Shown here: one piece after another, positions 58,319 to 64,000 of the stretch
Numbering within the stretch: position 1 is the first letter of the stretch
Layout: each line of letters opens with the position of its first letter
Assembly (NCBI GenBank): GCA_001695595.3
Contig: MBPM02000103.1
Coordinates: 124,001 to 188,000, forward strand
DNA length: 64,000 bases
Source: Plasmopara viticola
Taxonomy: Eukaryota; Oomycota; Peronosporomycetes; Peronosporales; Peronosporaceae
Direction: 5' to 3'
The notes under the pieces: generated by a model
Database searches by the model: none
Told to the model about the DNA's origin: nothing
What the model saw: the letters and a program-made list of their open reading frames with translations, nothing else
Made by a program: the position numbers and the translations under genes

Positions 58319-61300
58319 GTCTGAGACTTGGTCTCGTATCAATTCAAAGTGAGGGTACTCAATTCTTTTTTGGCAACTTTGATGGCATTATTGTGTACAT
58401 TTATGCCTATCATTTGCTAGTTAACTCAAAACAAGTTGGGTGCCAATCGGTACTTATGACAATAGAAATCTTGTTTAAGTACGAAGTACGATCATCAAAG
58501 CCATATCAGCCCAAACTAAAGTCGAACGATGTCGGGTTACTTGAGGCATGCGATCTATACACCACTGATTCCAACGTTGTTTTCCTTTAGCCATGATGCA
58601 ACAACAAGAGATATTACTTTTACTTCGCTCCGGGTCTAACTCCCATTTATTGCTGAGAAAGACCAAATTTTGCAATATAATACACTTGTAAGTCTAATAA
58701 GTAGATATCGTATTCGATAAGTCGATCCTTATAGTGCAGTCGTCAAACCTCTTACCACTAGGGATAGTAAACGGACGTTATGTACAATTTTTTGCAGACT
58801 TCTTTTGCGCAAGATGCTGTGTAACTTCATCACACTTGTTATCACTGGCTTAAAAGTACGCACCACATGAACCCTCGCAGTGGGAGTGGATAAATTATTT
58901 CGCCGCGCATTTCGCGCAGCTTAGAGACCTTGCTAGATTAGATGGACTACTGTATTTGCAGTGCTTCCTGCTACTGAGCGACCGTAACGCGTCACAAGTT
59001 CGAGCTCTACGAGCAAAAGTTTATGCCTCTAAGTCTATGCTTTACGGTTCGCATAGCATAGGCCCCAGTAGCTCCGGCGCTTTCAGCCGGTAGAGCCTGA
59101 GTTTTCGCCTGTAAGAGAGATGAATGCCAAAGCCTTCTCATGTATGTGGAGGAATAAGAAATGGTCACTTATAAGCTGAAAAATTTGATGGCCACTAAAA
59201 TTGAGGCAGCACCACCCGAAACTTTCGAAGTCAAGCTGAATAAGTCGGTGGACGGCATAAGGAGTTACCCGCCTCACACTTAATTTTGATAAGTGCAGGT
59301 AGCAACAATGCAAGGAGCGATTAAACATACTGTGCAAGCACAGCTTTTGCTGTGCTTGCGCACTGACTGCTCGTGATGTAGGCGCAGCTTTGAACACAGG
59401 TTCTTTCAAAGTCCCGTTCAGAGAGCTGAGCGTTTTACGGCCTTTACGTGTTTTCTTCTGTTTGCTGGTAGAGTTAGACGGATAACTCTAATACCTCGAT
59501 CTGACGTCTGTTCCCCCTTTGTGCTGTCAATCGAATCGCTATGTTAAACTTGTAATAATAGTCACAGTCAGCGAAAACCGTGTTGAAATGTCCTATAGGG
59601 AGCCGACAAAACTACTTGTCGTTTAGCTTAAGATCTCTAGCGGTCGCTGGTAAAAGTCACGTCTTCAAATTCGGCCCTCTGACCTTCACATTGACAATTT
59701 ATCAGAGCGTTGTGTCACAACAACAGCTCGACTACTAAATAGTGCGGATAGTTTATTTCTTGTGCCGTGGCTTTAATTGATCGCAATGTATGTTTGCAAA
59801 AGGATTAAAAGAAGCCGCGGAATAAATGTGTCTACTTACCCGATGCATCCATTGTTCAGCATTTGCTTGCGACTCCCATAATAAAATAAAAAAATCGAAC
59901 GGTGGTGGTGACGTGGAACAAGTTGTTATAGGCCGGAAAAAGTGAAATTCGTTGCTCACAAAACAGTTCTGCAACGCATGATCGAATCTCATGCATCGAT
60001 CACTAGCTCATTGATTATACTGAGGCAAACATTGGATGAACAATCGCTTCAATCACGGAAGAGTCGTCATTTTTATTCAAGCCTTACCCCCTCCGTGTTA
60101 TATTTTGATGCCACATAATTTAAATCTTTAAGGCGGTCGGTGGCGCTCCAGCACTTAGTCTTGTCTTCTCACACACTACGCAGCACAGCTATGACATCAT
60201 ATGTTGTCCGTTGGTTTAGATATCAATCTGATTATCTGCTAGGGACATGCCACTCTGTTCCTAAGTACTGTGAATGTGCGAATTAATACGCCGTGGTATC
60301 AGTCGCAGACGATTAGTTCTTGAAGTTTACGTTGTCCAGACACACGGTTGAGGAAATATTTAGCCGTGTACGTACGATCAACCGAATATAGTACAACCGC
60401 TGTTTGAATAATATTGCTTAAGCGATGCAGCAAAGCTTACGTATCAGTGCCACTCGCCAAAATTGCTTAAGCGTCAAAAACATTTTTTGGACCACCAACG
60501 GCGTGATAGCGCCGATTAGCTGTACAATGCTCCAACTGCATTTAACCGAGTTTGGCGTGTACCACAATTAAGTATACAATTTTTTGTCTATTTGTATAAG
60601 TGCTCACCAATTCATTAGGTTTCTGTAGACCTAGGGGATCGGTATCATGAATCTTATAGCAGATATTTTTATTAATTCTCATTGCAAGACAGGTATTAAA
60701 CTTGTTGCGTGCTTAAAATTACGATTATTTGTCTTTCGTCGAAGAGTGAATATGAACGCGGTCACTCGTACCGAGGTTTCGTGGTTCAGTCACTTAATTT
60801 CTCGTTTTGGATCAAAACTGGCTTTAAAAAATGACACAGTAGTATCAAGCTAATTTAAATTCAAACGAAATAATAACAAATATTTAGCTCGTCTGATCAT
60901 GCTTAACCTATTTGCTGCAATTTGCAGAAAAAAAATTGAGCCATCCAGCTACTTTCTGGTAGGGATGCGTTGACAAGAACAGCAACAATATTACTCAGTG
61001 TATGCAATTTTTTTGAGGTCACTTCGTGCCTAGTAATGCATACCAAATATGTATATATGCGTAATCTCTGCTCTAAAAATTAACCAGCCAAAGTTTGATG
61101 GATTAGTACACACAATATTTTTTTCTTTTCTAGAGCCGGCGCCAATGTCATTGCCGGTTAGAATATATCCAAACGCACTTTTTTCTGCTTCACTAAGACT
61201 AACGCTTTATTGAGGGATCTGAGCTCATGATTGAATGACATTTAGCAAGTGTGCTTAGCATCCCAAGGAGTGCAGACATGCCAATCATGCTTCGTAACTT

Positions 61301-64000
61301 GCTTAGGCCGAATTGATACACTTCTTAGTGAGCATAAAGGCACTTTCCAAATCGCAAAATGTGCCTGCAAACACATCACATACACCAAATTTTGTTTCAG
61401 GCACAAGTGCCACACAAGAACGTAATAGACCGTGACAAGAAATTTCTTGTCATACAAAGCGAAGACGCGGTTGAGGCTCAACAGTTGGTCAGCCACGCAT
61501 TTGTATCTTGATTTTGAGCCACCCGAGTAGCCGCAGGAACACGGACGTTTCGCGGCTTATCAATCAAGACCCGTTTTTATGTGACATTACATTTAAGTGA
61601 CCGTATTTATTCCACTTCACCAAAGCCCTGTAGGTTGACCCCGGTGGCAACGTCGCGCCAGAAGTTATCATGCTTGATGTCGATACTCGCCTTTTATATC
61701 ACGATATCGGATCTCAGCTTCAAGCGGTACTCAAAGTTTGCTTTGTATATATACAAAATTACGAATGGTCTTAGAGAATAGCGTCAATAGTCGATATTTA
61801 CGCCGCTAGATTTGAAAGCACAAAAATTACGAGCAGAGTCAAGCTTGTTGTCAGTGACAGTGAATACAAGAAAGCGCTGAAAAAGGCATAAAGCTGAAGT
61901 TATAGGTTGTGAAGCCCAATTTCACAGGCAGATAAGGACTCAGCTGAACAGACTCGTACCGACTTTTTTTCACACTACTCGCGCATTGACTTTGCCAAAG
62001 CTGTTACCAAAGTAGATAATTCATTACCTTTCTGTACTACCGCTCATATTTTTTCGTGCCTCATACTTACCTTATTTGATTTAAATTTTACGAGTGCACT
62101 CAACAAGGTCATCACTGAACTCACTACGTTGCACCTGCAGTCACGCCTGGAAGTCCTTGTACAACACTTTTTGCGGGACTGAAAGTCCGGTCTTGAACCC
62201 ATTCGTACGCTACGATCTAAGCTCAATCATAATACCATAACGCCCATGGTACCTTCCACGGCTTTGAAAAGTAAATGTGAAAGGTTTGAGATGAGTCAAT
62301 GCTCACGGTTACAGCTGAGACTGTACACACACCGACACTTGTTTAGGATACGGATGGAAACGCAATCGACGCATTGTCGAGGGATGAGTTGAAGCCCCCG
62401 GGCGCAAGACCGTCGTTCAAACTAGCTTTGCGAGGAGGATCAATCAGGTCTTCCACACGCGTTAATTTGGTAGCACTAGTCACAGGCTCACAAGTAGAAC
62501 TTGGACTATATCGAGGAGAGCCTATGCACTCTTTGGTCTTCGATGCCGTATAGGTGGCTACATTTGATCTCTGTATCGTGCTTCCTTTCATCTAAAGGTG
62601 ACCGACGCGTCAGCACAAATGCTCTCAGTAAGTGATTATTTTGTCATTAAAAGGATGTCGTAGATTGCTATTGCTTCATGTGGTATCAGGGTCTGTAACA
62701 TTTGTACGTGCTTTGCGATTTCTGCTATAAGCTTCGACGTTGCCCTGTCTTACCAGCGCGAAAGGCGTAAGAGCTGTAGCTTTTAGCTTGAACTTAGCTC
62801 TGCGGCTCATTTGTTTGTGTGCATGCTTCCGAAAAATGCACACCTCATAATACTGAAGTTTGAGGCGAACGTTTCGGCAAAAAGCAAAGACTTGTGTGGT
62901 CTCAAGATTTAAAGAAAAAAAGTAGCGGGTACACGGCAAAGTGAAAGACACTAATTTGTCAGACCATATCATGTGCTCCACATCCAAAATTATGCAAGAT
63001 ATGATAATTAAGAAGGAACTTAGCACTGAGGAGATTAAAAAAATGAAGGACATAGTTCAAGATCCATTGCTCATACATGTCATCTCAATCCCGTAATTTA
63101 GAAAGATTTTACCAAAAACGATATGCTTTGAGTTGACGGCTTCAGCAAGAGCTGAAGATTGCTGAAGAAAACACTTTTTAACTAAAAAAGCTTTACAATG
63201 GAGATTTTATTTGCTAGCTAAATTTTGCTCGATGCGATAAAAGATTTACTCTTATCGTCGTTGGTGCCGCGATTGCCTTCACGCCAACGTCGGGATCCTT
63301 GGTCTAACGCCGTCATTCTTGAGAGCGCAAAATGAGCGAACATCTTAGTTTTTGCAGCAGCCAAAATTCTTTTCTTTGTCCTTACCGCTTTCGTCGGTTA
63401 ATTTTTCTGCCTTCGCCGTATTCACCACCACTTATCTCTTCTAAAGCATATTCCCTTGATAGTCTTCGTGTTCGTTTGTGTGCACTTTAAATGATCATGT
63501 CTACACTACCTTGACGTAGCCAACATCATATGGCTTTTTGCTTTTCATATTCGCTTTATTTAGGGCACACAAGGTGCTCGCTATAATAAAATTGTACCAC
63601 TAATTAAGTAGCTTTCACCGGATGATAACTGGGTGATAGTGCATATATTCGTCTTTTACTGACATCACAACGTTCCCCCGCGCGTCCCATTTATTTACGA
63701 GAATCGTTGAGAATAAGAGGCAAATGATTTATATGTATTTTTTTTGCCGAGGTGATAAGTGACGTCTTTCAGCTTTACATATCTGAGCTGGGTGTGGCAT
63801 TCCATTAACATCCTTTATATACTGTCTGGTATGATAGCGTAGGGTAGTAATGTTTTGGCGGAGGCGCTGTATAAGTAATTCAGCTACGTTAAAGCTAATA
63901 AAGCTTAATTTTATATCAGCCTACAACGCGATAGACGACAAAATCAAGGTTTCGCGTTTATTGACTTGTTTTAATCCGCCAAAAAGCCGGCGATCGCGCT
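58319..64000. other. 5.7-kb gene-free stretch, probably decayed repeats
   Basis: No recognisable gene. Open frames are short and lack known domains. A 89-codon + strand frame (61913-62182) without an ATG and two minus-strand frames (62591-62343; 63053-62676) stand out only by length. A tRNA-D-arm-like run near 59085 and a B-box-like run near 59680 are not paired as a tRNA. I found no long terminal repeats. Confidence 0.55.

Noticed and set aside
59070..59120. tRNA-like run (AGCTCCGGCGC, GGTAGAGCC)
   Set aside because: D-arm-like bases are separated by an insertion and no anticodon stem or B box follows at tRNA spacing.
1..64000. RXLR, Crinkler or other secreted effector genes; CRISPR arrays
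   Set aside because: I searched the open frames for an N-terminal hydrophobic signal followed by RXLR or LFLAK-type motifs and for regularly spaced repeats; none is convincing.

Overview
The window is eukaryotic nuclear DNA, almost certainly from an oomycete (Phytophthora or downy-mildew relative). The evidence is short spliceosomal introns (mostly 54-105 nt, GT-AG, often starting GTGCG or GTACG), tightly packed genes with intergenic gaps of 20-330 bp, and islands of conserved housekeeping genes separated by kilobases of decayed transposon sequence. An intact TEX9 homologue, a gene typical of ciliated lineages, hints at a species that still makes flagellated zoospores (inference). I recognise 22 protein-coding genes with homologues and one uncertain small gene. 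Exon structures were rebuilt by hand, and every spliced model stays in frame from ATG to stop.

Layout. 1-3539: no recognisable gene. 3540-13975, island 1: a diverged complex I 20.9-kDa-type subunit (-), MINDY deubiquitinase (+), PH-domain AGC kinase (-), a possible 70-aa gene (+), proteasome RPN10 (-), calmodulin-lysine methyltransferase (+), kinesin-1 (+), DPH3 (+). 13976-21689: decayed retrotransposon DNA with a Ty3/Gypsy pol relic. 21690-23311: a second complex I 20.9-kDa-type gene and ribosomal protein uS17/RPS11, whose 484-nt intron carries a 16S-rRNA-like fragment. 23312-27847: decayed repeats including a Mutator-like transposase relic and tRNA-like promoter boxes. 27848-43894, island 2: CWC27 cyclophilin, RPL32, a CCR4/Angel-type nuclease, dymeclin, spermidine synthase, HemK/PrmC methyltransferase, TEX9, an ankyrin-repeat protein, a Qc-SNARE of the SYP7 type, U1-C. 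43895-52653: repeats, with a FAR1-type transposase relic, a broken SF3 helicase of viral or transposon type, and a cluster of at least four tRNA-headed SINE-like copies. 52654-58318, island 3: STK19 homologue, UFD1, PUS1-type pseudouridine synthase, glycine cleavage H protein. 58319-64000: no recognisable gene.

The genes do not form a pathway. They are core cell functions: ubiquitin/proteasome (MINDY, RPN10, UFD1), splicing (CWC27, U1-C), translation and RNA modification (RPS11, RPL32, DPH3, PUS1, HemK), trafficking (dymeclin, SNARE, kinesin) and mitochondria (two complex I subunits, H protein, probably HemK). Many are divergent pairs with short shared promoters (92 bp for RPN10/CAMKMT, 126 bp for PUS1/GCSH) or convergent pairs with nearly touching 3' ends (21 bp for TEX9/ankyrin). 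No intact RXLR-type effector, tRNA, rRNA or CRISPR array was found.
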